From Actinomyces ruminis (lineage in GTDB: Bacteria > Actinomycetota > Actinomycetes > Actinomycetales > Actinomycetaceae): a stretch of DNA of 64,000 nt. The translations under genes and the position numbers were made by a program. Location: the NCBI RefSeq assembly GCF_002154335.2, contig NZ_MTPX02000046.1, positions 1-64,000 of the forward strand, written 5' to 3'. How positions within the stretch are numbered: position 1 is the first letter of the stretch; the number at the start of each line of letters is the position of its first letter. The notes under the pieces are model-generated. The model had not been told where the DNA came from. It did not search any database and saw nothing but the letters and a program-made list of their open reading frames with translations. Shown here piece by piece: positions 19,617 to 32,006 of the stretch.

Positions 19617-21585
19617 ATGATCGCTTGGGGTGCACTCGTGCTAGCAGCTGTTGGAATCAGCCTGCTGGTGGTGCTTCCCGGAATGCTGTTGCTGGCGGGC
19701 TCCGGAGCAGACCGGTCGCTGGCCCTCGCCGCGGGACCGGCGGTGACGGTTGCCATTGCTGGCGTGGCCGCGGTCGTGTTCTCGCGGTTTGGGATCGTGT
19801 GGGACGCCCGAACTGTGGGTGGACTGTTCGTGCTCCTTGGCAGTATCGGAATCGCGGGCGTGCGATTACGTGGATCAACGGTGTGCTGCCACGGCCTACC
19901 GCTAAAGCTTCGCGCGCCCCTCCACAGCATCGGCGAGCGCACCGGGTGGTCCGCACTCGCTGCATCGATCATCGGTGCGGTTACTGCTGGGGGAACGCAG
20001 ATCATTCTGTTCGCTAAAACCATCGGGACACCGTGGGCTATGCTGCAAAACACGGACGCGATGGTGCAGCTCAATCTGATTGAGGAGATTCATCGCAGCG
20101 GCGATGCGTCGATGCTAACCGCTGCCATCCCGGTGACGGGAGGTAGCTACCCAACCGTCTGGCACTCATTCGCCGTGTTCCTTACGCCGTTCGCTTCCAC
20201 ACCCTTTACTTTCAACGCCCTGCTCGTGTCTCTGTTCGGTGTGCTGTACCCCACCGGCATGGCGATGCTGGCCACGGCTGCGGGCGGCGGTCCGATCGCG
20301 CGTGTGGCCGCCCCTTGGCTTGCGCTATCGGCTCCGTGGTTCCCGGGATTCATGCTGACTTTCAGCTCAATGACCTCAGCCGGATTCGCTGTGGCGCTGG
20401 TCCCGTCCGCAATCGCTGCGGTTGTGCTGTTGTGGAGGAGCTACTCGACTGGCGATCGCTGCTGCTTGTGGCAGCGATTGTGCTCGGCGTCGGGCTGGCC
20501 AGTCCAGGCGCGGGGCAGTGGGCGGTTCTGGTTTCATGTGTGCTGCTGTTCGTCAGACTGTTTCCACGAACCCGTGGGTCACGGACCAAGGCTCGAAGAG
20601 CTGCTTCTCTAGCAGCACTGGGTTTTGTGTCGTCGCTCCCGATTATTGGCATGATGGGAGTTGCCAGGCTACGTGTCATGGGATCCTTCCCACACGGGGC
20701 GACAACGTTGTGGTCGCGGATGCTCGCACCTGTTTTGCTGACGGACATCAAGTCCACCGTGTCCCCGGTGCACAACTGGTTTTGGTATTGCATACCTTGT
20801 GTTTGTTGGGAGTTTTTGGCACGCTGCGGCTCACACGGAACGTACGCCCGGTGCTGCTTAGCGCGCTGGCCGTGACGGTTGTCTGCGTCTGGATCACAGG
20901 CCTGCCGGAAGGACCATGGTGGGCGCTGGTCGGCGGCTGGTGGCGCGACTATCCGCGGTTCCTGGCACTCGAAGTGGTCTGCCTGGCAACCTGCGCTTCG
21001 ATGACCCTGGAGGCACTTGTATCATGGTTCAACGGAAGGCTTGCCGCGCCGCAGGCCGCCCCGCGCGCTTTGCGAGCTCGAGCGGCTGCTGCATGGCTCC
21101 TGCCCCTGGTGCTGGTTGCCTCGATATGTGTGCCCAACCTGAGCGTTTTCCGGCAGTTGACCGCGCGCGGCTACATATACCTGGTCCATCCGCCCTGGGT
21201 CACCGTTGAAGAGGCCCAGCGTATGGTGACCGTGGGTGATGAACTCCCACAGGACGCGGTCGTGTACGGTTTCCCGCAGTCGGGCGCAGGACTCATACCG
21301 GTCTTGACCCCGGCAACCAGCGTGCACCGCTCGTGGAGCCCAGCTGGTAGTGCCGATCAGAAGTTCTTGGCAGCGCACTTCGATGAGCTTGGTGGTAATC
21401 CGAAGGTGTGCGAAGCCATCAGAAGGATCGGTGGTACGCCCTACTACTATGAGGACTCCGAGATCTCGGATCTGGAGCGTTGGATGTACTTCCCAGGGTA
21501 TGACGCAGTCGATCTGTCTGCCGGCTTCGAGCTAATTGCGGCCCTGGACACGGCGCGCCTCTACCGTGTCACAGCCTGTGACTGA
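19617..21585 (+). CDS. DUF6541-like large membrane protein (paralogue C), two frameshifts
   Basis: This locus encodes about 656 codons with the same layout as the intact copy at 7840: multiple hydrophobic helices, then a soluble tail. Start ATG 19617 has AAGGAG upstream. The first part (LLVVLPGMLLLAGSGADRSL) runs to about 20445. A second frame carries LDWRSLLLVAAIVLGVGLAS to about 20785. A third carries LCLLGVFGTLRLTRNVRPVL and the tail ending GFELIAALDTARLYRVTACD. The tail keeps NPKVCEAIRRIGGTPYYYED, aligned with the other paralogues. Function is unknown; the context suggests glycan assembly outside the membrane. It sits 21 bp before the next paralogue. Confidence 0.75.
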
Positions 21586-21606
21586 GACGAACAAGCGGCT
21601 AGTTGT

Positions 21607-23699
21607 ATGAACACGAACCTGATGCCAATCGCACGTATTGTGGTGGAGTTGCTGCCGTCCACGACCGTTGTCTCGAGCGTGCCCACGTCTTTGACTTGGG
21701 TGGCGGCGGTGGCGTTGCTGCTGGTGCCGGGGTGGCTGCTGGCGCGTTCCTGGGGGGCGAGAGGCGTTACCGCGATCGGTAGCGCGCCGGCGCTGACGCT
21801 GGCTTTGCTGGGGCTGGCCACGCTGGCGGCCCAACGTTCGAACCAGCGCTGGGAGCTACAGAATCTCTTCACCGGCTGGCCCGCGGCACTGCTGGTAGCC
21901 AGCTGCATTTTGGGCGTCGCCCTGCGCCGGCTGCCGCATTATGTAGCCACAACAGTCGAACGGGCGCGGCAAGCGGACATTCCGGCAGGAATCGACCGGT
22001 CACCCATGCCACGGCGCGAGCGATTGTTCCTGGTGGGCGCTGTCGTCCTGGCCGGTGCCGCGACCGCGGTCCCCGTTGCGGTCGGCACCGGCTCGTGGAA
22101 CAACCCCGCGCAGGCCTCCGACGCAGTGTTTCATCTGTCGGCAACCGCTTCGTGCGAGAGACCGGCACGGCGTCGTTTCTCGGTGGGCTGGCGCCGATGT
22201 ACGACGGTATGGCCGTGTATTACCCCACGGGCTGGCATGCCGTGGCCGCGCTTCTGCCGGGTGATGTGGTTACGGGAGCTAACCTGCTGGTGGTGGTGCT
22301 TACCGCCCTGGTGTGGCCGCTGGGCATGGCGGCACTGCTGCGCGAAGTCCTGTCGGAGGCCGGCGGGGTGCTCGCGGTCGGGACCGCTTTGTCGGGCTCC
22401 GTGGTGTCGCCCTTGTTGCTGCTCACCAGCGTGTGGCCCTACGGCATGTCGGTGGTGGTACTCCCCGGCGCATTGGCGCTGATCGTGCGCGCCGTGCGCG
22501 CAGGCAGGGTGGGCGCAAGAGTGCGCGCCGCCGCCTGGACGCTTGCGCTGGGCGCGTCTTTCGGAACGCTGATCGCTCATGGGGCGGCCGTGTTCAACCT
22601 AGCGGTCCTGGGCCTTCCGCTGATTGTGACCGCCGGGTTGCCGGTGCTGCGGCGTGCCTGGGGCAGGGGAGTGGCTGCTCGCACGGGTCTCTTGGCGGCA
22701 ACGGCGCTTGGGTTGATCATCTTGGCCGGTGGCGCGTGGATCATGCGCCGTTCCCTCGCCTCAGTTTTCAACTATCCCCGGGGAGCGGCGAACATCTGGG
22801 AGACACTGTTCGCCGTCGTAACCGACCACCCGTTGCTTGCGTCCTTCACCCCCTGGATTCCCGGAAACATCCTGGTATTCGCATTAGCCGTGTGGGGGGC
22901 TGCCGCATGGAGGCGCATTGAGGCTGTACGCGCCTGGGTGGTGGGAACGGCGATCGCTCTGGTGCTGTTGCTGCTCGCATCGGGTCCCGCCTGGCCACTG
23001 CGGGCGCTCGCCGGCCCCTGGTACACCCAGCGGGCGCGAATCATGCCTCTACTCACGCTGGGGATGCTGGTGCTCGCAACCATAGGCGTGCAGGAAGCAC
23101 AGCGGCGCTGGAGTCCTGTGGGGACAGCGATCGCAGCCGACCGGCGTAAATGGGCGCTACTACTGCGGCGACATGTGCCCGCAACGATACTCATCGTCTC
23201 CTTGATTGCCGCACCCGGGTGGCGCTGGGGGCTGCGCATCGAACTGCTGGAAGCGATCCACGATCCGGAGCGCGCTTCCTACGGTGCCATGCTCTCGGAC
23301 GGTGAGCTTGACTTCATTCGCCGCATAGGCGAGGAACTCCCGGAGGACGCCGTGGTCCTGGGAGACCCGTCCAACGGCAGCGCCTACCTGTGGAGCGTCG
23401 CCGGTGTACACGTGCTCTACCCGTCCCGTCCTAAGCCGTCGAGTACAGAACTGGCGTGGCTCGGTGAAAACGCCGACCAGATAGATACAGATCCGCGGGT
23501 ATGCGAAATCCTGAACCGGCACGGCGTCGGCTACTACTACAGCGACGACGCCGAGCCCGATGGACTCACCGGGGGCGTGCGTGAGCCCCTATGGGGGGAG
23601 GCGCTGGCTCGGGTGCCACACAGCGCACTGGAGGAAGTCGACTCCCAGGGCGATGCGACGCTTTGGCGCATCACCGCCTGCGGTGACGAGGGCGATTAG
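21607..23699 (+). CDS. DUF6541-like large membrane protein (paralogue D), one frameshift
   Basis: This is a protein of about 697 codons and the third near-complete member of the family here. The first frame begins at ATG 21607 and reaches NNPAQASDAVFHLSA near 22133. The second frame continues NRFVRETGTASFLGGLAPMY and PTGWHAVAALLPG. The tail carries VVLGDPSNGSAYLWSVAGVH, DPRVCEILNRHGVGYYYSDD and LWRITACGDEGD. About a dozen transmembrane segments precede it. It is followed by a strong hairpin terminator (23702-23740). The role is not known; see paralogue A for the GT-C-like inference. Confidence 0.78.
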
Positions 23700-23701
23700 G
23701 T

Positions 23702-23740
23702 CCCGCGGCGCCCGAGTTTAGGATCAGTGGGCGCCGCGGG
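23702..23740. terminator. Bidirectional hairpin terminator
   Basis: A perfect 12-bp stem, cccgcggcgccc at 23702-23713 and its complement at 23729-23740, encloses a 15-nt loop. It lies between the convergent ends of the DUF6541-like gene (23699) and rmlB (23747), so it can serve both strands. Confidence 0.8.
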
Positions 23741-23746
23741 GCGGGG

Positions 23747-25046
<1,300 letters not shown>

Positions 25047-27244
25047 ATGCGCCTCCCACGACTTCTCGGGCTGACGGCGGTGGTTCCGCTGCTCGCGGCC
25101 GGACTCATGCCTGCTACGACGGCGACGGCCGATCCGGCGGCCGCACCCGTGCAACTGCTCGAACTGACCACCTCCACCGGCGAGGCCACCGAAGTCGCCG
25201 AGGCCGGGCTGGCGGAGGAGACGACCCCAGCGGGTACGAGCGGCGGCACCGGCGTCGCCCCCGCGCTTAATGCGCGTCTGGCAACTGCGGCCCGGGCGGC
25301 CGCCGGCGACGTGGATCCGGAGGCGGACGCGCTCCTGCTGACTGAGCCGTTGGAGGTGGATGACTTTCTGGTGGCCGGCTTCACCTGGAGCGGCGCCGAT
25401 GAGCTGCCCGACGGGCTGGACGTCTACCTGCGCGTGCGGGAGAACGGCGTTTGGTCCGACTGGTACCTGAACGAGGCCAGCGGAGCCGGCCGGGATGACA
25501 CCACCGGGGTGGCCGGAACCGAGGAATTCATCACCGGCGGCGCCGACGCCGTGCAGGCCAGCGTCGTCGGCGATGCGGCCGACCTGCCCGCCGACCTTCA
25601 GCTTGCGCTCATCCCCGGTCAGCCTGTCGGCGAGGAGGTGCTTGAACCCGAGAGCCTCGACTCCGTGGATGCCGAGCCCACCGGGGTGGCCACACCTGAA
25701 GAAGCACCTCAAGACCTGACCGGTGGGTTGGCGACCCCCACCCCCGTCTCGCCGGAGACCGCTGAGGACGACGCGCAGGAGGGAGAGCCGGGGCCCATCG
25801 AGACCACCTCTGCAACCACCGAGCCCGCCGCGGCCTCGACCGGCGCGAGCGGCGGCACCTCCGTCAGCCCGAACCTGCCCGCCGCGCTGTCTGCCGCTAC
25901 CACCGCGGGCGGCCTGCCGGTACCCGTGATCACCGCGCGGAGTGGGGCGCCAACTCCTCCTACATGACCTGGACGCCGTCATACGTGGCGGCCAAACACG
26001 TGATCGTCCACCACACCGCCGGGACGAACAACTACACCTCCAGCCAGTCCGCCTCCATTGTGAACGGCATTTACTACTACCACGCGGTCACGCTCGGCTG
26101 GGGCGACATCGGCTACAACTTCCTGGTAGATAAGTACGGGCAGGTCTTCGAGGGCCGTTACGGTTCCACCAGTGCCGCGGCCGGCAAGATGGTGGTGGGC
26201 GGTCACGCCTACGGCGCCAACACCGGCACCATGGGCATCTCCATGATGGGCACCTACACGTCCGTCTCCCCTTCCAGCACTCAGCTGACCAACGTCGGCA
26301 AGATGGCCGGCTGGTTCCTGAAGCGGGCCGGGGTCACCAGCGCTACGGGCTCCGCCTCCTTCACCTTCAAGTCCACGGAGAAGTACGCCGCCGGCCAAAC
26401 CATCTCCCTGCCCGCCATCTCCGGCCACCGCGACGTCGGCTACACCACCTGCCCGGGCGACGTCGGCTACTCCAAGCTGGGACAGATCCGCTCGACCGCG
26501 CAGAGCCAGATCAACAGTGCAAGCAGCAGCGGATCGGCGTCGACCACGACGAGTACCAATGGTGCGCGCAGTCACCAGATCTACCTCAACGATTCCTGGT
26601 CGGCGACCGCCAACACGGTCTTTACCTACACCACTCCGGCCACCACCGTTCTGGCGGGAGACTGGAACGGCGACGGCAAGGACACCACCGGCGTGCGTAA
26701 CGGCGCCGCCTACGGCTTCCGCAACACCAACACCTCCGGCGCCAGCCTGCGCACCTTCGCCTATGGCAAGAACACCGATCAGGTGCTCGTAGGGGACTGG
26801 GACGGCAACGGCACCGACACCCTGGCGGTGCGGCGCGGCAACACCTACTACTTCAAGAACTCTATGTATGGCGGGACCGCGGACAAAGTGGTCACCTACG
26901 GCGCCGCCTCCGATGAGGTGATTGTCGGAGACTGGAACGGGGATGGCAAGGACACCCTCGCGGTGCGACGCGGCCGGCAGTACCACATCAAGAACTCGCT
27001 GACCGGTGGGAAGGCGGATCAGGTCATCACCTACGGCAAACCCACCGACACCGTTCTGGTGGGCGACTGGAACGGGAACGGCAAGGACACCCTCGCCGTG
27101 CGCCGCAACGCCACGTACTACGTCCGAAACTCTCTGTCCAGCGGTGTTGCTGACATCGTCCAGATCTACGGCCGGGCCGGCGACCAGACGATCGTGGGTG
27201 ACTGGAATGGAGACAAGAAGGACACTCTCGGCGTGGTGCGCTGA
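25047..27244 (+). CDS. Secreted N-acetylmuramoyl-L-alanine amidase with C-terminal repeats, one frameshift
   Basis: This peptidoglycan hydrolase or recognition protein has about 732 codons. It starts with a signal peptide (MRLPRLLGLTAVVPLLAAGL). An acidic, Pro/Thr/Ala-rich region of about 280 residues follows. A one-base shift near 25932 joins VPVIT to RAEWGANSSYMTW. The amidase_2/PGRP domain shows HVIVHHTAGTNNY (zinc His), GWGDIGYNFLVDKYGQVFEG and SGHRDVGYTTCPGD (zinc His and Cys). Five repeats of about 45 residues follow, each with GDWNGDGKDTLAVRRG-like Asp/Asn-rich loops that may bind calcium, as in FG-GAP/VCBS-like repeats. The repeats probably anchor it to the wall or a surface glycan. 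It is divergent from rmlB and has a palindromic operator candidate upstream. Confidence 0.85.
26640..27240 (+). repeat. Five 45-residue tandem repeats in the amidase
   Basis: Each unit of about 135 bp encodes a hydrophobic pair, GDWNGDGKDT, a VRRG turn, YY.KNS and a V.TYG ending. The first copy is the most divergent (DTTGVRNGAAYG) and the last is cut short after LGVVR. The Asp-x-Asn-x-Asp pattern suggests metal-stabilised loops of a beta-propeller or solenoid. Confidence 0.8.
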
Positions 27245-27363
27245 ACAGCGCGATGTCGTTCGCGCAGATACGTAGCGCATATGGCAGCTTGTAGGCTTGT
27301 GCTGCTCGCTCGGCCACGATGTCAGGCGTGCACACGTCCCGTGCCCATCCGAGAAGGAAGTAC

Positions 27364-28392
27364 ATGAAGCTGTTTGTGCAGATCCCCTGTCTCAATGAGG
27401 AGGGGACGCTAGGCATGGTCCTGGACACGATCCCCCGCCAGATCGAGGGCATCGACGAGATCGAGATCCTCGTCATCGACGACGGCTCCAAGGACCGCAC
27501 CGTGGAGGTGGCTCGGGAACACGGGGTCAAGCACTTTGTGCGTCACGCACGCAACATGGGCCTGGCCCGCTCCTTCCGCGACGGCGTGGACTACGCCCTG
27601 GCGCACGGCGCCGACATCGTGGTCAACACCGACGGCGACAACCAGTACAAGCAGGAGTACATCGGCGACCTGGTGGCACCGGTGGTGCGCGGCGAGGCCG
27701 ATATTGCCATCGCCGACCGGCAGACCGCCAAGATCGCCCACTTCTCCTGGTTCAAGAAGCGCATGCAGCACTTCGGCTCCCAGGTGGTCAACTACGCGGC
27801 CGGCACGCGCCTGCCCGACGCTGCCTCCGGCTTCCGCGCCTACTCCAAGAACGCCCTGCTCAAGCTCAACGTGATCACCCAGTTCTCCTACTGCATGGAG
27901 ACGATCATCCAGGCGGGCAACAAGCGGCTGCGCATCGCCTCGGTGCCGATCACCACCAACCCCAAGACCCGCGAATCCCGCCTGTTCAACAACATCTTCC
28001 AGCACATGGCCAAGTCCGGTGGGGCGATCACCCGCTCCTACCTGATGTTCAAGCCGCACGTGGTGCTCGGTTGGCTGGCGACGTTCTTCGCCATCGTCGG
28101 GGCCATCCCGTTCATCCGCTTCTTCATCCTGTGGTGCATGGGCACCGCCGGCGGTCACATCCAGTCTCTGGTCTTCGGCACCACCATGCTGGTGGCGGCC
28201 CTGCTGTGCGTGGCCCTGCTGGTGATCGCCGACCTGCAGCGCACCAACCGAGTGCTGATCGAGGAGACCCTGGAACGGGTGAAGAACATCGAGTACGGAC
28301 GTGTGGATGACACGCAGATTCCCGGTATCCGAGCCGCCCTCATCCCCGGTCTGCGGCCGGGCGGGGACGACGGCTACGGCCAGGGGAACTGA
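27364..28392 (+). CDS. Glycosyltransferase family 2 with C-terminal membrane helices
   Basis: This 343-residue, intact GT2 resembles polyprenyl-phosphate glycosyltransferases. The GT-A domain shows FVQIPCLNEEGTLGMVLDTI, ILVIDDGSKDRT (nucleotide-binding Asp) and VVNTDGDNQY (DxD-type motif). Two hydrophobic helices near residues 235-290 would anchor it. ATG 27364 is preceded by GAAGGAAG. It may make a lipid-linked sugar used by GT-C proteins outside the membrane; that role is inferred. It begins a forward operon with the GT4 at 28396 and the flippase-like protein at 29556. Confidence 0.9.
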   Translation: MKLFVQIPCLNEEGTLGMVLDTIPRQIEGIDEIEILVIDDGSKDRTVEVAREHGVKHFVRHARNMGLARSFRDGVDYALAHGADIVVNTDGDNQYKQEYIGDLVAPVVRGEADIAIADRQTAKIAHFSWFKKRMQHFGSQVVNYAAGTRLPDAASGFRAYSKNALLKLNVITQFSYCMETIIQAGNKRLRIASVPITTNPKTRESRLFNNIFQHMAKSGGAITRSYLMFKPHVVLGWLATFFAIVGAIPFIRFFILWCMGTAGGHIQSLVFGTTMLVAALLCVALLVIADLQRTNRVLIEETLERVKNIEYGRVDDTQIPGIRAALIPGLRPGGDDGYGQGN

Positions 28393-28395
28393 GAC

Positions 28396-29559
28396 ATGCG
28401 CAGGGTTCTGGGCTTCGGCACCTACGACGTCGCCTCACACCCGCGCGTCGAGGTGCTTCTGGAGGGGCTACGACGCACCCCCGGCAACGAGGTGCTTGAG
28501 CTTGATGAGCCCCTGGGTCTGAGCACCGCCGACCGGGTCGCGATCCTCAAACAGCCCTGGCGGCTACCGGTTCTCGCCGGGCGACTGGTCTCACGCTGGT
28601 CCCGGCTGGCCGCAGGTAGTCGCCGCTACCGCGGCTCCCACCGGCCCGACGCCCTGCTCGTGGGCTACATGGGTCATTTCGACGTACTGCTTGCCCGCCT
28701 GCTGTACCCTCGCACGACGATCGTTCTGGACCACTTGATCTTCGCCTCCGGCACTGCGCGCGACCGCGGTGAGGACGGGGTGAAGGCGAGGCTCCTGTCA
28801 GTCCTCGACCGCATGGCCACGCACTCCGCGGATATCGTCGTCTTGGACACCGTCGAGCACGCCGCCAAGCTGGACGATTCCATCGCCGACCGCGGGGTGA
28901 TCGTCCCGGTCGGTGCCCCCGCCTCCTGGTACGAGGCCGGAAGGGCCGCGGCGGCGGCGCGCGTTGACGACGACGGTGTGCGAGATGCGGATCGTCCCCT
29001 TACCGTGGTGTTCTTCGGGCTGTTCACCCCGCTCCAGGGCGCGCCATATATCGCTGCTGCTCTGCGCCTGCTCGCCGAGCACGGCACTCCGGTGCGGGCA
29101 CTACTGATCGGAGCGGGGCAGGATCGCGCCGAATGCGAGCAGATCCTGGCCGACTCCCCAGCCGAGCAGATGGTTCAGTGGCGCGACTGGGTGGACTCCG
29201 CTGAATTGCCCCGCGTAGTGGCCGAGCACGATGTCTGCCTCGGCATCGTCGGCACCACCGACAAAGCGCTCGACGTCGTCCCGAACAAGGTCTACCAGGG
29301 GCTGGCGGCCGGATGCGCCGTCATCACTTCCGACACCGCCCCACAGCGGAGACTGCTCGGTGACGGCGCCCTGTTGGTGCCGCCGGGTGATCCCCAGGCC
29401 CTGGCAGACGCGTTGGAGCATCTGGCAACCGATCCGGCGGCGCTGCGCGAGGCACGTGAACGCGCCGCGACCGCCGCGGAGGCCTTCGTACCCGAGCAGG
29501 CGGTTGCCACTTTGGCCGCCGTCCTTGACCGCGTGGAAGTCCGGGAGACGAGTCGGTGA
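28396..29559 (+). CDS. Glycosyltransferase family 4
   Basis: This intact 387-residue GT-B protein starts 3 bp after the GT2 gene. The segments VVFFGLFTPLQGAPYIAAAL, PNKVYQGLAAGCAVITSDTA and RRLLGDGALLVPPGDPQALA are the donor-binding domain motifs. The N-terminal half (RVLGFGTYDVASHPRVEVLL) is typical of the family. Its last codons overlap the next gene by GTGA, so translation is coupled. Confidence 0.88.
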   Translation: MRRVLGFGTYDVASHPRVEVLLEGLRRTPGNEVLELDEPLGLSTADRVAILKQPWRLPVLAGRLVSRWSRLAAGSRRYRGSHRPDALLVGYMGHFDVLLARLLYPRTTIVLDHLIFASGTARDRGEDGVKARLLSVLDRMATHSADIVVLDTVEHAAKLDDSIADRGVIVPVGAPASWYEAGRAAAAARVDDDGVRDADRPLTVVFFGLFTPLQGAPYIAAALRLLAEHGTPVRALLIGAGQDRAECEQILADSPAEQMVQWRDWVDSAELPRVVAEHDVCLGIVGTTDKALDVVPNKVYQGLAAGCAVITSDTAPQRRLLGDGALLVPPGDPQALADALEHLATDPAALREARERAATAAEAFVPEQAVATLAAVLDRVEVRETSR

Positions 29560-30509
29560 ACGCGGTCATCAAGAAGACCATGGGAGCACTGCGCTCCACA
29601 CCGGTACGCGTCGGTTTCCTGATGCTCGTGGTGGTCCTGGCTATCTACGCCGTGGTCTCCCAGTGGAATGACATCGTCACGGCCATGGCCGGCATGAGTC
29701 CCCTGCTACTGCTCGGTTCGCTGCTTGCCGGTTTCGCCTACGTACTGCTGACCATGTTCGCCTGGAGGGTGCTGTTGGCAGACATGGGCACCACGCTGCC
29801 GCTCGCCGCGGCCTTCCGCGTCTTCTTCATCTCCCAGCTTGGCAAGTACATGCCCGGAGGCGTGTGGAACATCCTCGCCGCGGCCGAGCTCGGTGCGGAC
29901 CATGACATTCCGCGCCGTCGCTCGGTGTCGGTCATGGCGGTGACGGTAATCGTCTCCATCGTCACCGGCGCCGCACTGGCGGTGGTAACGATGCCGTTCG
30001 CCTCGGAGCGGTTGCGCGAAAGCTATGGCTGGGTGAGCTGGACGCTGCCCGTCTTCGTCGTCATGCTGCTGCCGCCGGTCCTCAACCGGCTACTCGCGCT
30101 GGTCTTCCGGCTCACGGGACGGCCGCCGCTGGAGCATCCGGTCAGCTGGTCCGGGATCGGCGCTTGCACGGCGTGGACACTCGTCGCTTGGGCGGTCGCC
30201 GGCGTTCAGGTGTGGCTGTTGGCCATCGGCATCGGTATGACCGGCTCGCCGGCCACGCTGGCGTTGTGCATCGGCGGTTACGCCATGGCCTGGACCGTCG
30301 GTTTCCTGATTGTCTTCGTCCCCGCGGGTGCCGGCGTGCGCGAGGGCGTGCTCGGGCTCGTTCTGGCGGGGTCGCTTACCACGGGCGGCGTCGTCGCCGT
30401 GGTGCTGCTGTCCCGCGTGGTGCTGACCGTCGCGGATCTCTCCATGGGTGGGGCGGGAATTCTCGCCGCCCGGCAGGGGCATAGTCGGGAGCGGACATTG
30501 CCTGAGTAG
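29556..30509 (+). CDS. Lysylphosphatidylglycerol-synthase-type flippase-like membrane protein
   Basis: This is a 317-residue polytopic protein with about eight hydrophobic helices. The segments FRVFFISQLGKYMPGGVWNI and FVPAGAGVREGVLGLVLAGS are the signature of the UPF0104/LPG synthase transmembrane family (flippase-like domain). It contains no synthetase domain. In a run with a GT2 and a GT4, the likely role is moving or handling a lipid-linked sugar, but that is inferred. The GTG start overlaps the GT4 stop by 4 bp. Confidence 0.87.
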   Translation: MNAVIKKTMGALRSTPVRVGFLMLVVVLAIYAVVSQWNDIVTAMAGMSPLLLLGSLLAGFAYVLLTMFAWRVLLADMGTTLPLAAAFRVFFISQLGKYMPGGVWNILAAAELGADHDIPRRRSVSVMAVTVIVSIVTGAALAVVTMPFASERLRESYGWVSWTLPVFVVMLLPPVLNRLLALVFRLTGRPPLEHPVSWSGIGACTAWTLVAWAVAGVQVWLLAIGIGMTGSPATLALCIGGYAMAWTVGFLIVFVPAGAGVREGVLGLVLAGSLTTGGVVAVVLLSRVVLTVADLSMGGAGILAARQGHSRERTLPE

Positions 30510-30553
30510 GTGTTCCGGGGCGGCCACCGGGCGAGGGTAGGAGTCGGTGATAC

Positions 30554-31965
30554 ATGAGGAGTGACATGGTGGAAGATGTTACGGACGCCGTTGCGTCGAT
30601 ACGTCGAAGTCGGACAGGTGACAGCAACGGACGGTTCCGGTGGAGCTTCTGGTGGCGTCGGCGGCGGGCCGACATCGGCGTCGCCCTGGCGATAGGCCTG
30701 TTCGCTCTCGCCCTCGCGGTGGTGCAGATCATGCGTGTAACCGAGATCAGCCCCATCGACGAGGCGACCCATATTGACTACGTATGGCGCATCATGCACG
30801 GTGAGCTTCCCCACCGCGGCGATATCTACACCCCCTTTACGCTCGAGGAGTGGTCCTGCAGGAAGCAGGCGAGTTTGTACGACAAACTGCCCGAATGCGG
30901 TGTGACCGATCCGTCGCAGTTCGACGTGATCACGGAGAACTACAACGCCTGGCAGCCGCCGGGCTTCTTCGCCGTGGTTGCACTGATGACCCGCATCGGC
31001 ATGGTCGTAACCTCCCTCGACCCGGTGACACTCATGCGCATCTCCTGCGCGGTCCTCGTCGCGGTTGGCCTAATGATGGTCTACGCCCTGATGCGCATGT
31101 GGTCCCTGCCACGCGGGCTCGCTGCGCCGGTGACACTGCTGCTGCTTGCCAACCCCTTCACCCTGATGGTGGCCACAACCGTTTCCACCGACGCGCCGTT
31201 CCTCATCTTCGGGGTGTTGTCGGCGATTGTGCTCACGCGTGAGCTGTCTGGGAAGTCGGCGGCATTGCTGGCCTGATCACCGGTGCCTGTGCGGGGTTGG
31301 TCAAGACGATCGCCCTGGCGTCGTTGGTCATCGTGCTTGGGGTCCTGGGAATTGTCGCAGTGGTGCGACTGGTGCGCGGGCGCGGCCGCTGGTGGCAGCC
31401 GCTGCTGACTGTAGCTGCTGGTGTTTCCGGAGGGGGTCTGGTGACCCTGCTCTGGGGGCGATACGTGACCGCCCACACGCCGACTGGCTGGGAGAACCAG
31501 GTTCTCGGCCAGAACAACACTGAATATGTGGGTCAACCGTTCGACGAATGGCTGCCGACGCTCACCCACGTGTTCGGATACACCTCGGGATACTGGGAGG
31601 GGTCACCGGTCATGACCTATCACGGGCAGCTCCTCACCAATTTGGCGGGGCTGGCGCTGACTGTGGCGCCCTTCTGCGGGCTCATTGCGCTGCGCGGGCG
31701 TGAGCGACTCCTGGCGGGTATCGCGGTAGCGGGGCCGGTGCTGGTGGTCCTGTTGGTTCAGGTCCAGTCATGGGTGCGCGAGGAGGTCTACTTCCCCATC
31801 GTTTCGGCGCGTTATGGGGTCACGCTGATCCCGCTCACCGCCTTGGTCCTAGGACTGCTACTAAAGTCGTTAAAGAAGCGCGGGCATATCGTCGTCTGGT
31901 GCCTGTGTGCCCTGGTGCTGCTGCTGGTGGTCATCGATATCCTCGGAGTGGGGAGGGTCTCCTAG
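30554..31965 (+). CDS. GT-C-like multi-pass membrane protein, one frameshift
   Basis: This protein of about 470 codons has many hydrophobic helices. After the first helix it carries SPIDEATHIDYVWRIMHGEL, with the acidic residues and His typical of DUF2142-like and other GT-C glycosyltransferases. The gene at 40022 has the matching SVDEVNHLDYAFQLWHGQWP. The frame breaks near 31268: AALLA stops at once in one frame, while the next gives AGLITGACAGLVKTIALASL and a further run of helices to a stop at 31963. It probably transfers a sugar from a polyprenyl-phosphate donor outside the membrane. Confidence 0.75.
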
Positions 31966-32006
31966 CACGCGGAAATATGCGGGCACAGACGCGGGACGGG
32001 GCTGAC

